NCBI GenBank assembly: GCA_018971215.1
Contig: JAGXBG010000004.1
Location: 1-35,593 of the forward strand
Origin: Alphaproteobacteria bacterium
Lineage (GTDB): Bacteria; Pseudomonadota; Alphaproteobacteria; ATCC43930; CGMCC-115725
DNA length: 35,593 bases
Direction: 5' to 3'
Positions 7,627 to 18,091 of the stretch are shown here, one piece after another (within the stretch, counting starts at the first letter, position 1; each line of letters starts with the position of its first letter). Made by a program: the position numbers and the translations under genes. A model generated the notes under the pieces. It made no database searches, was not told the origin of the DNA, and saw nothing but the letters and a program-made list of their open reading frames with translations.

Positions 7627-8486
7627 TCCATCAGCAGGTTGATCAGGCTCGACGTATCCCAGCGGCCGCCGCCCCGCTCCTGGATGCGCTGGTAGAACTG
7701 ATCGACCAGTGCCGTCACCGGCAGCGCCGATTTGTTGCGCCGTGCCTCGCCCAGGCAGATGCCGAGATCTTTGCGCATCCAGTCGACCGCGAAGCCGAAA
7801 TCGAACTTTCCGTCGAGCATGGTGAGCGCGCGGTTGTCCATCTGCCACGATTGCGCCGCGCCCTTGGAGATCGTCTCGACCACTTTCTTACCGTCGAGTC
7901 CCGCGCGCGCGGCGAAATTGAGGGCTTCGGACAGGCCCTGCAGCAAGCCGGCGATAGCGATCTGGTTGACCATCTTGGTGAGCTGACCGCTGCCCGCCGG
8001 CCCCATCAGGGTCACCGCGCGGCCGTAATGCGCCATCACCGGCTGCGCCTTGGCGAACGCCGCGTCGTCGCCGCCGACCATGATGGTGAGCTTGCCGTTC
8101 TGCGCTCCCGCCTGGCCGCCGGAGACCGGCGCGTCGAGAAAGCCGATGCCCCGCTCCTTACCCAGCTGATAGAGCTCGCGCGCGACTTCGGCCGACGCCG
8201 TCGTGTGGTCGGCGAAGATCGCGCCGCGCTGCATGCCGGCGAACGCGCCATGCGCGCCGGTGATGACCGCGCGCAGATCGTCGTCGTTGCCGACGCAGGC
8301 GAAGACGATCTCCGCGTCGGCTGTGGCCTCGGCCGGCGTCGGCCGCAGGCTGCCGCCATGTTCTTTCACCCAATCCTCGGCCCGCGACGTCGTCCGGTTG
8401 TACACCGTCACCGTGTGGCCGTTCTTGGCGAGATGCCCCGCCATCGGATAGCCCATCACCCCCAGGCCGAGGAACGCCACTTTCAT
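7620..8486 (-). CDS. NAD(P)-dependent beta-hydroxyacid dehydrogenase (3-hydroxyisobutyrate dehydrogenase family)
   Basis: Oxidoreductase of the HIBADH/tartronate semialdehyde reductase (GarR/GlxR) family, 288 residues. It shows the N-terminal Rossmann motif FLGLGVMGYPMAGHL, the NRT segment after beta-2 that favours NADP+ (VYNRTTSRAEDW), the substrate-binding signature DAPVSGGQAGAQNGKLTIMV, and the catalytic lysine in GSGQLTKMVNQ, about residue 172. The C-terminal helical domain is complete. The substrate cannot be told from sequence; 3-hydroxyisobutyrate, tartronate semialdehyde or succinic semialdehyde are family options. Its ATG overlaps the hflX stop by 4 bp (ATGA), so it is probably the last gene of the hfq-hflX unit, an unusual partner for those genes. 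Confidence 0.9.
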   Translation of the reverse strand: MKVAFLGLGVMGYPMAGHLAKNGHTVTVYNRTTSRAEDWVKEHGGSLRPTPAEATADAEIVFACVGNDDDLRAVITGAHGAFAGMQRGAIFADHTTASAEVARELYQLGKERGIGFLDAPVSGGQAGAQNGKLTIMVGGDDAAFAKAQPVMAHYGRAVTLMGPAGSGQLTKMVNQIAIAGLLQGLSEALNFAARAGLDGKKVVETISKGAAQSWQMDNRALTMLDGKFDFGFAVDWMRKDLGICLGEARRNKSALPVTALVDQFYQRIQERGGGRWDTSSLINLLMEA

Positions 8487-9808
8487 TGCCGCCTCCGTGT
8501 TTCGTCGCCCGCGTGCCGGGCTTGGAACCGGCCGAGTTCGGCCGGGCTTAGGCGCACCTCGAGATGCGCTTCGCGCTCATCGTCTTCGCGTTTGACGACG
8601 GTGCCGTGACGATAGAGCCACGCGAGCGCGGCGCCGTCCGACAGCTTGATATCGAGCCGCACCGGCATCCTTCCGTCGAGCCGCTGGTCGAGCAGCGCCA
8701 GCAGCCGGTCGCAGCCCTGCCCGGTCCGCGCCGACAACGGTACCGCCGCGTCGTTCCGCTGGGTCTGGTTCAACAACGCGTTGCGCGCGTCCGGCGACAG
8801 CAGGTCGATCTTGTTGAGCGCCTCGATCAGCCCCTCCTCCACGCGCGCGCCGAGACCCATTTCGCCGAGCACGCGATGTACGTCGTCGCGTTGCGCTTCG
8901 CTGTCGGAATGATGGACGTCGCGCACATGGACGATGAGATCGGCTTCGCTCACTTCTTCGAGCGTGGCGCGGAACGCCGCCACCAACGTCGTCGGCAGAT
9001 CGGAGACGAAGCCGACGGTGTCAGACAGGATCGCCGGATCGCCTGACGGCAGATCGAGCCTGCGCATCGTCGGATCGAGCGTCTCGAACAGCCGATCGGC
9101 GGAGGAGACCGTGGCGCGCGTCAGCCGGTTGAACAGCGTCGACTTGCCGGCGTTGGTGTAACCGACCAGCGCCACCACCGGATAGGGCACGCGTTTGCGC
9201 GCGCCGCGGTGGATCTGCCGCGTGCGCTTGACGCCTTCGAGTTCCTTCTTGAGCACCGCGATGCGGTCGGTGATCAGGCGACGGTCGATTTCGAGCTGGC
9301 TTTCGCCGGGGCCGCCGAGGAAGCCGAAACCGCCGCGCTGGCGTTCGAGGTGGGTCCACGATCGCACCAATCGCGAACGTTGATACGTCAGGGCCGCGAG
9401 CTCGACCTGGAGCCGGCCTTCGCGGGTGCGGGCGCGCTCGCCGAAAATCTCCAGGATCAGGCCCGTGCGGTCGATCACCTTGCACTTCCAGGCGCGCTCA
9501 AGATTGCGCTGCTGCACCGGCGTCACCGGCGCGTCGATGACCACGACGTCGATCGCATGGTCGGCGACCGCGCGGCCGAATTCCTCGATCGCGCCTTTGC
9601 CCAACAGCGTCGCCGGACTCCAGGCGGCGACGCGCGCCACTTCGCCGGCGGCGACGTCGAGCGCGATCGCCTTCGCCAAGCCGACGGCTTCGTCGAGGCG
9701 CGCTGCGGGCGTGCGCGCGCCTGCCCCCGCGCCGCGGCCATGCCGCAACACCGGATGGATCACCAGGCAACGACCAACCGATTTGCGACGCGCAGATTCC
9801 GACGCCAT
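8483..9808 (-). CDS. hflX: ribosome-associated GTPase HflX
   Basis: GTPase that binds the 50S subunit and splits stalled or hibernating ribosomes, notably after heat stress. The 441-residue protein has the HflX N-terminal glycine-rich nucleotide-binding domain, a coiled connector with the hallmark GGFGFLGGPGESQLEIDRR, and a G domain with G1 GYTNAGKSTLFN, G2 threonine in FETLDPT, G3 DTVGFVSDLP, G4 NKID and G5 LSARTG. The gene lies 8 bp downstream of hfq in the same direction, the classical hfq-hflX pairing. Start is the ATG at 9808. Identity is secure. Confidence 0.95.
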   Translation of the reverse strand: MASESARRKSVGRCLVIHPVLRHGRGAGAGARTPAARLDEAVGLAKAIALDVAAGEVARVAAWSPATLLGKGAIEEFGRAVADHAIDVVVIDAPVTPVQQRNLERAWKCKVIDRTGLILEIFGERARTREGRLQVELAALTYQRSRLVRSWTHLERQRGGFGFLGGPGESQLEIDRRLITDRIAVLKKELEGVKRTRQIHRGARKRVPYPVVALVGYTNAGKSTLFNRLTRATVSSADRLFETLDPTMRRLDLPSGDPAILSDTVGFVSDLPTTLVAAFRATLEEVSEADLIVHVRDVHHSDSEAQRDDVHRVLGEMGLGARVEEGLIEALNKIDLLSPDARNALLNQTQRNDAAVPLSARTGQGCDRLLALLDQRLDGRMPVRLDIKLSDGAALAWLYRHGTVVKREDDEREAHLEVRLSPAELGRFQARHAGDETRRRQ

Positions 9809-9816
9809 GCTTCGCG

Positions 9817-10068
9817 TCAGGCTTCTTCCGCCTCTTTGCCGGGTTCGAACAGCTGAATCGGCTGCGCCGGCATCACTGTCGAGATCGCGTGTTTATAGAC
9901 CAGCTGCGAATGCGCATCGCGCCGCAGCAACACGCAAAAATTATCAAACCAGGTGATGATGCCTTGCAGTTTGACGCCGTTCACCAGGAACACCGTAACC
10001 GGCGTTTTGTTCTTGCGCACATTGTTGAGAAAGACGTCCTGAACATTTTGCGATTTTTCCGACGACAT
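9817..10068 (-). CDS. hfq: RNA chaperone Hfq
   Basis: Sm-like hexameric protein that brings small RNAs together with mRNAs. The 83-residue product has Sm1 ([20 protein letters not shown]) and Sm2 ([10 protein letters not shown]) motifs in full, with the proximal-face YKHA residues intact and a short acidic C-terminal tail (EPGKEAEEA), as in alphaproteobacteria that lack the long enterobacterial tail. The start is set at [11 protein letters not shown] (ATG 10068), preceded on the coding strand by AAGGGAAAG; an upstream ATG at 10113 would add 15 non-conserved residues. The 120-bp gap to the preceding gene leaves room for its own promoter, although no clear -35/-10 pair was found. Confidence 0.96.
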   Translation of the reverse strand: MSSEKSQNVQDVFLNNVRKNKTPVTVFLVNGVKLQGIITWFDNFCVLLRRDAHSQLVYKHAISTVMPAQPIQLFEPGKEAEEA

Positions 10069-10188
10069 GGGGCTTTCCCTTCTTTCATTTCTGTCGGAGC
10101 CGATTGGCGGCATTCGCCGTGTGGCTTGGGCGCCGGGCGGCCGTTCGTGCTCGCCTCATTGATAACAGACCCCGGCCGGGATGGGAAT

Positions 10189-10839
10189 TCACATGCCGTG
10201 GAGGTGCCGGGCAAAGCTGCCACAATCCGGAAATCGCATGTCGGGCGGGAACTTAGCCAGTTCGGCCGCAGGCGAATGCGGCTCGCCCAAGAGCACGCCG
10301 GTCAGACCGGCGCGATGCGCGCTTTGCATGTCGAGCGCGGTGTCGCCGACATACCAGACGCCGCGGCCGGGGGCGATGCCGCTGCCTTCGAGCGCGACCG
10401 CGAAGGCGGCCGGATCGGGCTTGTCGGCCCGCGCGTCGCCGGCGCCGACGAGCCGCCGGAAATAGCGGTCCCAGCCGATATGCGAGGCTTCAGTGCGCAA
10501 CGACGCACCGGTCTTGTTGCTGACGACGGCGAGGTAATAGCCGGCGTCGTGCAACGCCGCGAGCATCGCGCCGGCGCCAGGCAGCGCCGCCAGCCGTTCG
10601 AGATGGATGGCGGCGTAATTGTCGAGATAGATTTGCCGCGCCTCTTCCCACCGTGCGCCGAAGAGGTCGGGAAAACTGTGCTTCAGGCTGCGCGCGACGC
10701 GCGACCGGGTTTCGGCGAGGGTCCACGGCGCATGCCCCATGCGTTCGAGCGTGCCGACCAGCGCCTCGTGGATCGTTTCCCAGGTATCGACCAGCGTGTT
10801 GTCCCAGTCGAAGATGATCGCGCTCGGCTTCGCCGTCAC
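10189..10839 (-). CDS. HAD-superfamily phosphatase, phosphoglycolate phosphatase-like
   Basis: Cytoplasmic haloacid dehalogenase-type phosphatase of 216 residues. Motif I is FDWDNTLVDT (nucleophile and acid aspartates), motif II VVSNKTG, motif III lysine in ADKPDPAAF, and motif IV YVGDTALDM. A helical cap lies between motifs I and II, as in the Gph/PGP group. The GTG start at 10839 overlaps the stop of the aminotransferase gene (GTGA), so translation is coupled. The substrate is not fixed by sequence; phosphoglycolate or another small phosphoester is likely. The family is secure, the exact activity is not. Confidence 0.87.
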   Translation of the reverse strand: MTAKPSAIIFDWDNTLVDTWETIHEALVGTLERMGHAPWTLAETRSRVARSLKHSFPDLFGARWEEARQIYLDNYAAIHLERLAALPGAGAMLAALHDAGYYLAVVSNKTGASLRTEASHIGWDRYFRRLVGAGDARADKPDPAAFAVALEGSGIAPGRGVWYVGDTALDMQSAHRAGLTGVLLGEPHSPAAELAKFPPDMRFPDCGSFARHLHGM

Positions 10840-11696
10840 CGTGCCACGCCCTCGAGCGCAAAACTGGTGTAAAGCGCGCGCAGGCGGCGGGCGACTTCGC
10901 CCGGCTTCCCCTCGCCCACGGTCGCGTCGTCGATGCGCACGATCGGCACGACAAAATTCGTCGTGCTGGTGAGGAAAGCCTCGCGCGCCGCCTTGGCCTC
11001 GTCGACGCTGAACGGCCGTTCGACCAATTTGAGCCCGGCATCGCCCGCCACCTTGAGCACGCCGAGCCGCGTCACGCCGTTGAGGATCGCGTGATCGGCT
11101 TGGCGCGTGACGATCTCGTCCTTCGCCGTGACGATCCAGGCGTTGCTCGACGTGCCCTCGGTGACGTTGCCGTCGCGGTCGACTTGCCAAGCTTCGTAAG
11201 CGCCAGCCTCGCGGGCGTGCTGCTTGCCGAGCGCGTTCGGCAGCAGCGCCACCGACTTGATGTCGGGCCGCGCCCACCGGATGTCGGGCACGGTGACGAC
11301 GCGCACGCCGCGTTCGATGATCTTGGGATCGAGCGGCCGCTGCGTCCGCGCGGTCATGATCAAGCTCGGCCGCGCGCCCGGCGGGAACGAGAAATCGCGC
11401 GGTGCGGCGCCGCGGGTGATCTGGATATAGATGATGCCGTCGACGACACGGTTGCGCCGCACGGTCTCGCGCATCACGGCTTTGAGCGCCGCGTCGGACA
11501 TCGGTGGCGCGATGCGCAATTCGCCAAGCGAGCGGTGCAAGCGCGCGAGATGCGGCGTCTCGTCGACGAAGCCGCCGCCTTTGACGGCGATGACCTCGTA
11601 AACGCCGTCGGCGAACTGGAAGCCGCGATCCTCGATATGGACGCAGGCTTGACGGTGCGGAAGATAGCGGCCGTTGACATAGGCGATACGCGACAT
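10836..11696 (-). CDS. dat: class IV PLP aminotransferase, D-amino-acid transaminase type
   Basis: Fold-type IV pyridoxal phosphate enzyme of 286 residues. It opens with AYVNGRYLPHRQACVHIEDRG (the ED-RG-F-F-DGVYE signature of D-alanine aminotransferase and branched-chain relatives). The PLP lysine is in DIKSVALLPNALGK, followed by the cofactor phosphate region EGTSSNAWIV and the C-terminal TSTTNFVVPIVRIDD. The spacing and TRLGVLK segment fit D-amino-acid transaminase better than IlvE. It would supply D-glutamate or D-alanine for peptidoglycan or recycle D-amino acids. The gene starts 21 bp after ntrX, a neighbour order found in several alphaproteobacteria. Substrate is inferred from family only. 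Confidence 0.86.
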   Translation of the reverse strand: MSRIAYVNGRYLPHRQACVHIEDRGFQFADGVYEVIAVKGGGFVDETPHLARLHRSLGELRIAPPMSDAALKAVMRETVRRNRVVDGIIYIQITRGAAPRDFSFPPGARPSLIMTARTQRPLDPKIIERGVRVVTVPDIRWARPDIKSVALLPNALGKQHAREAGAYEAWQVDRDGNVTEGTSSNAWIVTAKDEIVTRQADHAILNGVTRLGVLKVAGDAGLKLVERPFSVDEAKAAREAFLTSTTNFVVPIVRIDDATVGEGKPGEVARRLRALYTSFALEGVAR

Positions 11697-11717
11697 GGCG
11701 GGATTCCGGAGATGTGA

Positions 11718-13139
11718 TCAGGCGTCGAGTTTCTGCACGCGGTCGCCGTTGGCGCCGGCGCCGGCGCCGCCGACTCCCAGCGACTTGAGCTTGCGGTGCA
11801 AGGCCGAGCGCTCCATGCCGACGAAGGCCGCGGTACGCGAGATGTTGCCGCCGAAGCGCGTGACCTGGGCCATGAGATATTCGCGCTCGAACATCTCGCG
11901 CGCGTCGCGCAGCGGCAGGCCCATGAGCTCGCCGCCTTTGTCCCATTTGACCACCGCCGGCGCGAGCGTCGTGATCTCCGGCGGCAGATTGTCGGCGCGG
12001 ATCGGTTCGCGCGCGTCGCCCGGCGTCATGATCAGCACCCAGTCGATGGCGTTGCGCAACTGGCGCACGTTCCCGGGCCACTCATAGGCCTGCAGCGCCG
12101 CCATCGCGTCCTCGCCGAAGACCCGCAGCGGCACACGCGCCGCTTCGGCCGCCCGCATCATCAGATGCCGCGCCAGCTCCGGAATGTCCTCGGCGCGCTC
12201 GCGCAGCGGCGGCACCACCAGCGGCACCACCGCGAGGCGGTAATAAAGATCTTCGCGGAACCGGCCTGTCGCGATGTCGCTCGGCAGGTCGCGATTGGTC
12301 GAGGCGATGACGCGCACGTCGACTTTGACGCGGCCGCCGCCGACGCGTTCGAAGGTCTGCTCCTGCAGCGCGCGGACGATCTTGCCCTGCGTTTCGAGCG
12401 GCATGTCGGCAATTTCGTCGAGGAACAGTGTGCCGCCATGCGCCTCTTCGAAGGTGCCAACCTTGCGCGGGCTGCCGTCGCCGTCGGCGCCCGGCTCCGC
12501 GCCGAACAACTCGCTCTCGACGCGTTCCGGCCGCATCGTCGCGCAGCTTAGCGTCACAAACGGCCCGCGTGCACGCTTGGAACGGGCGTGCAGCAACCGC
12601 GCGACGATATCCTTGCCAGTGCCGGGTGCGCCGGTGATCAACACGCGGCTGTTGGTGGCGGCGACGCGGTCGACCTGCTGCCGCAGCTGCGATATCTGAT
12701 GCGAGCGTCCGACCAGCTCTTCGTCAGCGCCGGCCCGCTGTTTCAGTTCTTCGTTTTCGCGCCGCAGCCGGCTGGCTTCGATCGCGCGATCGATGATCTG
12801 CAGCAGTCGATCCGCTTTGAACGGTTTCTCGATGAAGTCGTAGGCGCCGACTTTGATCGCGGCGACCGCCGTCTCGATCGTGCCGTGGCCGGAGATCATC
12901 ACCACCGGCAGGGTCGGCCATTCGCGCCGCACCGCCTTGAGAATCTCGATGCCGTCTAGTTCGCTGCCTTGGAGCCAGATGTCGAGCACGACCAGCGTCG
13001 GCCGCCGCGTGCGGATCGCCGCCAGCGCCTCGGTGCTGGTGGCGGCCTCGCGCGTCTCGTAGCCCTCGTCGCTGAGAACGCCGCAGATCAGCGCCCGGAT
13101 GTCGGCCTCATCGTCGACGACCAGAATGTCATGCGCCAT
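11718..13139 (-). CDS. ntrX: nitrogen-related response regulator NtrX
   Basis: Partner regulator of the NtrY kinase. Its 473 residues comprise a receiver domain (acid pocket VVDDEAD, phosphoacceptor D53 in VVLDIWLQGSELDG, lysine in FIEKPFK), an AAA+ domain (Walker A GAPGTGKDIV, Walker B TLFLDEIADMP, arginine finger region REDLYYRL) and a Fis-type helix-turn-helix (NISRTAAFVGMERSALHRKL). The L1 loop where sigma-54 activators carry GAFTGA reads GAEPGADGDG, so contact with sigma-54 is unlikely and the protein probably works on sigma-70 promoters, as described for several alphaproteobacterial NtrX proteins. The gene overlaps ntrY by 11 bp. Confidence 0.94.
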   Translation of the reverse strand: MAHDILVVDDEADIRALICGVLSDEGYETREAATSTEALAAIRTRRPTLVVLDIWLQGSELDGIEILKAVRREWPTLPVVMISGHGTIETAVAAIKVGAYDFIEKPFKADRLLQIIDRAIEASRLRRENEELKQRAGADEELVGRSHQISQLRQQVDRVAATNSRVLITGAPGTGKDIVARLLHARSKRARGPFVTLSCATMRPERVESELFGAEPGADGDGSPRKVGTFEEAHGGTLFLDEIADMPLETQGKIVRALQEQTFERVGGGRVKVDVRVIASTNRDLPSDIATGRFREDLYYRLAVVPLVVPPLRERAEDIPELARHLMMRAAEAARVPLRVFGEDAMAALQAYEWPGNVRQLRNAIDWVLIMTPGDAREPIRADNLPPEITTLAPAVVKWDKGGELMGLPLRDAREMFEREYLMAQVTRFGGNISRTAAFVGMERSALHRKLKSLGVGGAGAGANGDRVQKLDA

Positions 13140-15357
13140 GGGTGCCCTCCCGTTTGACGCGTTCGGTCTCGCCCGCCTCGGCGACGCGTGCGTCGCCGCG
13201 CACGAACAGCAACGTCACGCGCGCGCCGCCGCCGTCGCAATCCTCGAGGCGCAGCTCGCCGCCGTGGTCCTCCATGATCTTCTTGACGATCGCCAGCCCC
13301 AGGCCGGTGCCGCCGGCGCGCGTGGTGACGTAAGGCTCGGTCAGTCGGTCGCGCTCCTGATGCGGCAGGCCGATGCCGTTGTCCTCCACCGCAACCGTGA
13401 CGCCGCCGTCGGCGTCGGTCATGCGGATGCGGATATGGCCGGGTGCCGCACCGGCGTTGCGCGCCTGGATCGCCTCGGCCGCGTTCTTCAGGACGTTGAT
13501 CAGCGCCTGGCTCACCTGGCGGCCGTCGCACAACAAGCGCACCGACGACGACGACAGGTCGAGATCGAAGCGGATTTCGGGGTTGGCGGTGCGCTGCAGG
13601 AACGCGGCGCGACGGACGAGCTCGGTCAGATCCTCGTCGCGCAGCACCGGCACCGGCATGCGCGCGAACGACGAGAATTCGTCGACCATGCGGCCGATAT
13701 CGCCGACGTGGCGGATGATCGTGTCGGTGCAGATGGCAAACGTGTCGGGATCGGTGCGGATTTCGCCGGCGTATTTGCGTTTCAGGCGTTCGGCGGAAAG
13801 CTGGATCGGCGTCAGCGGGTTCTTGATCTCGTGCGCGATGCGGCGAGCGACGTCCGACCACGCCGCCTTGCGCTGCGCCGCGATCAGGCTGGTGACGTCG
13901 TCGAAGGTGACGACATAGCCCTTGATTTCGCCGTCGATGCGCTCGGCCGCGATGCGCACCAGCAACGCCACCATACGGCCGTCGCGCGTCAGTTGAATCT
14001 GCGACTGGGCCAGACGCTCCGGCCGGCGGCCGACCTCGTCGAGCAGGCCGGCCATCTCGGGCACCGAGTCCGCGAGATCCTGGCCGATCATCTGGTCGAG
14101 ATCGACGCCGAGCAGCACCGACGCCGACCGGTTCGGAAGGTTGATGCGCGCATGTTGATCGAGGCCGATGACGCCGGCCGAAACGCCGGATAGCACCGCC
14201 TCGGTAAACCGCCGTCGTTGATCGAGCTGCCGATTGGCCTCGATGAGTTCGCTCTGCTGGCTTTCGAGCTGATGCGTCATGCGGTTGAAGGCGCGGAACA
14301 GCGAACCGAATTCCTCGTCGCCCATGCCCATCGGCACGCGCGCGGTGAGATCGCCACCGCGCACGCGTTCGGCGGCGACGATGAGCGAGCTCATCGGTCG
14401 CGCCAGACGTTGCGCGAAAGTTAGCCCAACCCAGACCGCGCCGGTCAGCAGCAGGATGCCGACGGCGAAGAACACCATGGTGAAGGCGATCTGGTATTCC
14501 GAACGCTCGCCTTCGAGTTTCTCATACTGCGCCACGGCGCTCTGCGTCTGCGTCATATGCGCCAGCACCGTCGGATCGATGTAACGCCCGACGTAAAGAT
14601 AGACGTCGCCGAAGCGACTGAGCCGGATCAGCGCGCGCACGCGGTCGTCGTTGTCGCTTGTGAGCACGGCGACATCGCCTGACCGCGCCTGGCGCAGCGC
14701 CCAGACCGGGATCGGCTGCAGCTCGAGCGAGAAGCTCAACGCCGTGCGGGCCAGCACGTGGCCGGCGCCGTCGAAGACCACCGCCTCGTTGAGCGAGCGC
14801 AGCGCCGTCTGCGCGTTGACGACTTGGTTGAGCCGGTCGGGATTGACGCTCAGAAATGCTGCCTCGCGATTGAGGTCATTGGCCATGCTGACGACGTCAG
14901 CGCGGATCGCCTGCTGGTGTTCGTGCAGATAGGCCTCGGCGACGACCAGCGATTCCTGCAACGCGGTGCGGACACGCTCGCTAAACCAAGCCTGCACGCC
15001 GAAGCTGAACAGCAGATAGGAGAACACCGCCACGATGATCGTCGGAATCACCGCCACCAGGCTGAACAGCACGACGAGGCGAATGTGTAGACGCGAGCCG
15101 GCGTGACCGCGGCGGCGTTCGGCCCAGACCTGAACCAGGCGCCACGCCACCACCGCGACCAGCGGCAGCACCAGCACCAGATTGACGATGAGAATGAGTT
15201 GATCGAGATGCGGCTGCGCGTCGAAGGGCGGGATGCCGCGCATCGCCGCGAAGGTGGCGACGGCCGAGAGCACCGCGGCGATCGCGAGCGCCGCCGCCAG
15301 CTTGCGCGGCAGGCGCACCCGGCGCGCCCACAACACCAATTCGCGAGAAACGCTCAT
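13129..15357 (-). CDS. ntrY: nitrogen-related sensor histidine kinase NtrY
   Basis: Membrane histidine kinase, 742 residues from ATG 15357 (MSVSREL); an ATG at 15378 would add seven residues. The N-terminal third has several hydrophobic helices (e.g. LAAALAIAAVLSAVATFAAM, LVLVLPLVAVVAWRLVQVW, LVVLFSLVAVIPTIIVAVFS) around a periplasmic sensor region. A further helix leads into a HAMP linker (LARPMSSLIVAAERVRGGDL), then a PAS domain, the dimerisation helix with the phosphorylated histidine in RRIAHEIKNPLTP (about residue 509), and the ATPase domain with N box NVLKNAAEAI, G1 DNGIGLP and G2 GGTGLGLAIVKKI. It phosphorylates NtrX; the ligand is unknown, with redox or nitrogen status proposed for the family. 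Confidence 0.93.
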   Translation of the reverse strand: MSVSRELVLWARRVRLPRKLAAALAIAAVLSAVATFAAMRGIPPFDAQPHLDQLILIVNLVLVLPLVAVVAWRLVQVWAERRRGHAGSRLHIRLVVLFSLVAVIPTIIVAVFSYLLFSFGVQAWFSERVRTALQESLVVAEAYLHEHQQAIRADVVSMANDLNREAAFLSVNPDRLNQVVNAQTALRSLNEAVVFDGAGHVLARTALSFSLELQPIPVWALRQARSGDVAVLTSDNDDRVRALIRLSRFGDVYLYVGRYIDPTVLAHMTQTQSAVAQYEKLEGERSEYQIAFTMVFFAVGILLLTGAVWVGLTFAQRLARPMSSLIVAAERVRGGDLTARVPMGMGDEEFGSLFRAFNRMTHQLESQQSELIEANRQLDQRRRFTEAVLSGVSAGVIGLDQHARINLPNRSASVLLGVDLDQMIGQDLADSVPEMAGLLDEVGRRPERLAQSQIQLTRDGRMVALLVRIAAERIDGEIKGYVVTFDDVTSLIAAQRKAAWSDVARRIAHEIKNPLTPIQLSAERLKRKYAGEIRTDPDTFAICTDTIIRHVGDIGRMVDEFSSFARMPVPVLRDEDLTELVRRAAFLQRTANPEIRFDLDLSSSSVRLLCDGRQVSQALINVLKNAAEAIQARNAGAAPGHIRIRMTDADGGVTVAVEDNGIGLPHQERDRLTEPYVTTRAGGTGLGLAIVKKIMEDHGGELRLEDCDGGGARVTLLFVRGDARVAEAGETERVKREGTHGA

Positions 15358-15518
15358 TCGCCCCGTTGGCCCGCCCATGGCAGCACCAGCCAGCGTTGCA
15401 TCCCGGCCACGGCGTTGCCTTCGGGCAACACCCTAACCAAGCCCTTAATAATCCGCCATTATTTTATGAGCCCTGATGCCGTGAGCAGCCAATACAGCCA
15501 TCCAGCTGCAGCTTGGCC
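15358..15518 (-). promoter_or_regulatory. ntrC-ntrY intergenic region with a perfect 6-bp hairpin
   Basis: This 161-bp gap is the only sizeable break in the dusB-ntrBC-ntrYX run. It holds a perfect inverted repeat, GTTGCC (15414-15419) and GGCAAC (15424-15429), around a 4-base loop. An AT-rich stretch (about 15438-15470) on the ntrC side could hold a separate ntrYX promoter. The hairpin has no T tract on the transcribed strand, so attenuation or mRNA processing is as likely as termination. Confidence 0.4.
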
Positions 15519-16969
<1,451 letters not shown>

Positions 16970-16973
<4 letters not shown>

Positions 16974-18091
16974 GACGCGGCCCCGCTCGGCGCCTCGCGC
17001 GACACCGGCAGATAGACGCGGAAGACGGTGCGGCGCGGTTCGCTATCGAATTCGATGACGCCGCCATGGTCGCCGATCACCTTGGCGACCAGCGCCAGAC
17101 CGAGACCGTTGCCGTTGTGCTTGGTCGAGACGAAGGGATCGAACAGATGCGGCCGCAAGTCCTCGGGAATGCCGGCGCCGTTGTCGGCGACGGAAACGAC
17201 CAACGGCAGATGTACGCGGCTGTCGGAACCGGCGATCGCTAGCCTCACGCCGTGCTGATAGGCGGTTCTGAGCTCGATCTCGCCGCCCTTCTCGGGCACC
17301 GCCTCGGCGGCGTTCTTCACCAGGTTCATGAACACCTGGATCAGCAAGTCGCGGTTGCCGTGCACGAACGGCAGCGACGGGTCGTAGATTTCGGTGATCT
17401 GGACGTGGCGCGCGAAACCGGATTGCGCCGCCTTGCGCACGCGACCCATCACCTCGTGGATGTTCACCGCCGTACGTTCGAGCGGCCGGCTGTCGGAGAA
17501 CACGTCCATGCGGTCGACCAGCGCGCAGATGCGGTCGGCCTCGTCGCAGATCAGCCGCGTCAGCTCGCGGTCGGCGGCGTTGGCGTTCTGCTCGAGCAGC
17601 TGCGCGGCGCCGCGAATGCCCGACAACGGATTCTTCACCTCGTGCGCCAGCATCGACGCCATTGCCGTCACCGAACGCGCCGCATTGCGATGCGTCAGCT
17701 GGCGGTCGATCTTGTTGGCGATCGAGCGTTCCTGGAAGGTCAGCAGCACGCGATCGCGCGCTTCCGACAACGGCGCCGCCTGGATGTCGACGAAGCGCGT
17801 CGGCAGCCGCGGCGTTTCGAGCGTGACGCCGTATTCGGACACGCTGTGGCCGGTTTCGCGCACGCTGGCGATCAGCGCAAACAGCGGTCCGTCCTGCGGC
17901 AGCATGGTGCCAAGGTTGGTGCCTACCAGCGTCGCCGCGCCGGTATCGAACAGCTGCTCGGCTGCAGCATTGACGAAACAGATGCGGTCGTCGGCGTCGA
18001 CCACCACCAACGGCTCCGGCAGCGCCGCGAGCACTTGCGTCGGATCGGGCGGCGCAGCGCCGAGCTTGCGGGCCAGGCTGCGCAGCGCCAT
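16970..18091 (-). CDS. ntrB: nitrogen regulation sensor histidine kinase NtrB
   Basis: Cytoplasmic kinase/phosphatase acting on NtrC under control of PII proteins. The 373 residues begin with a PAS domain (about residues 20-125, [18 protein letters not shown]) and lack transmembrane helices. The phosphorylated histidine is H150 in [20 protein letters not shown]. The ATPase domain has the N box [12 protein letters not shown]1 [10 protein letters not shown] and G2 [15 protein letters not shown]. The ATG at 18091 directly abuts the dusB stop with no spacer, and the stop overlaps the ntrC GTG, so the three are surely cotranscribed. Confidence 0.95.

Noticed and set aside
10840-12081. Upstream part of a 630-codon minus-strand frame continuous with the HAD phosphatase
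   Set aside because: This part is the wrong frame of the aminotransferase and ntrX genes; the phosphatase starts at GTG 10839.
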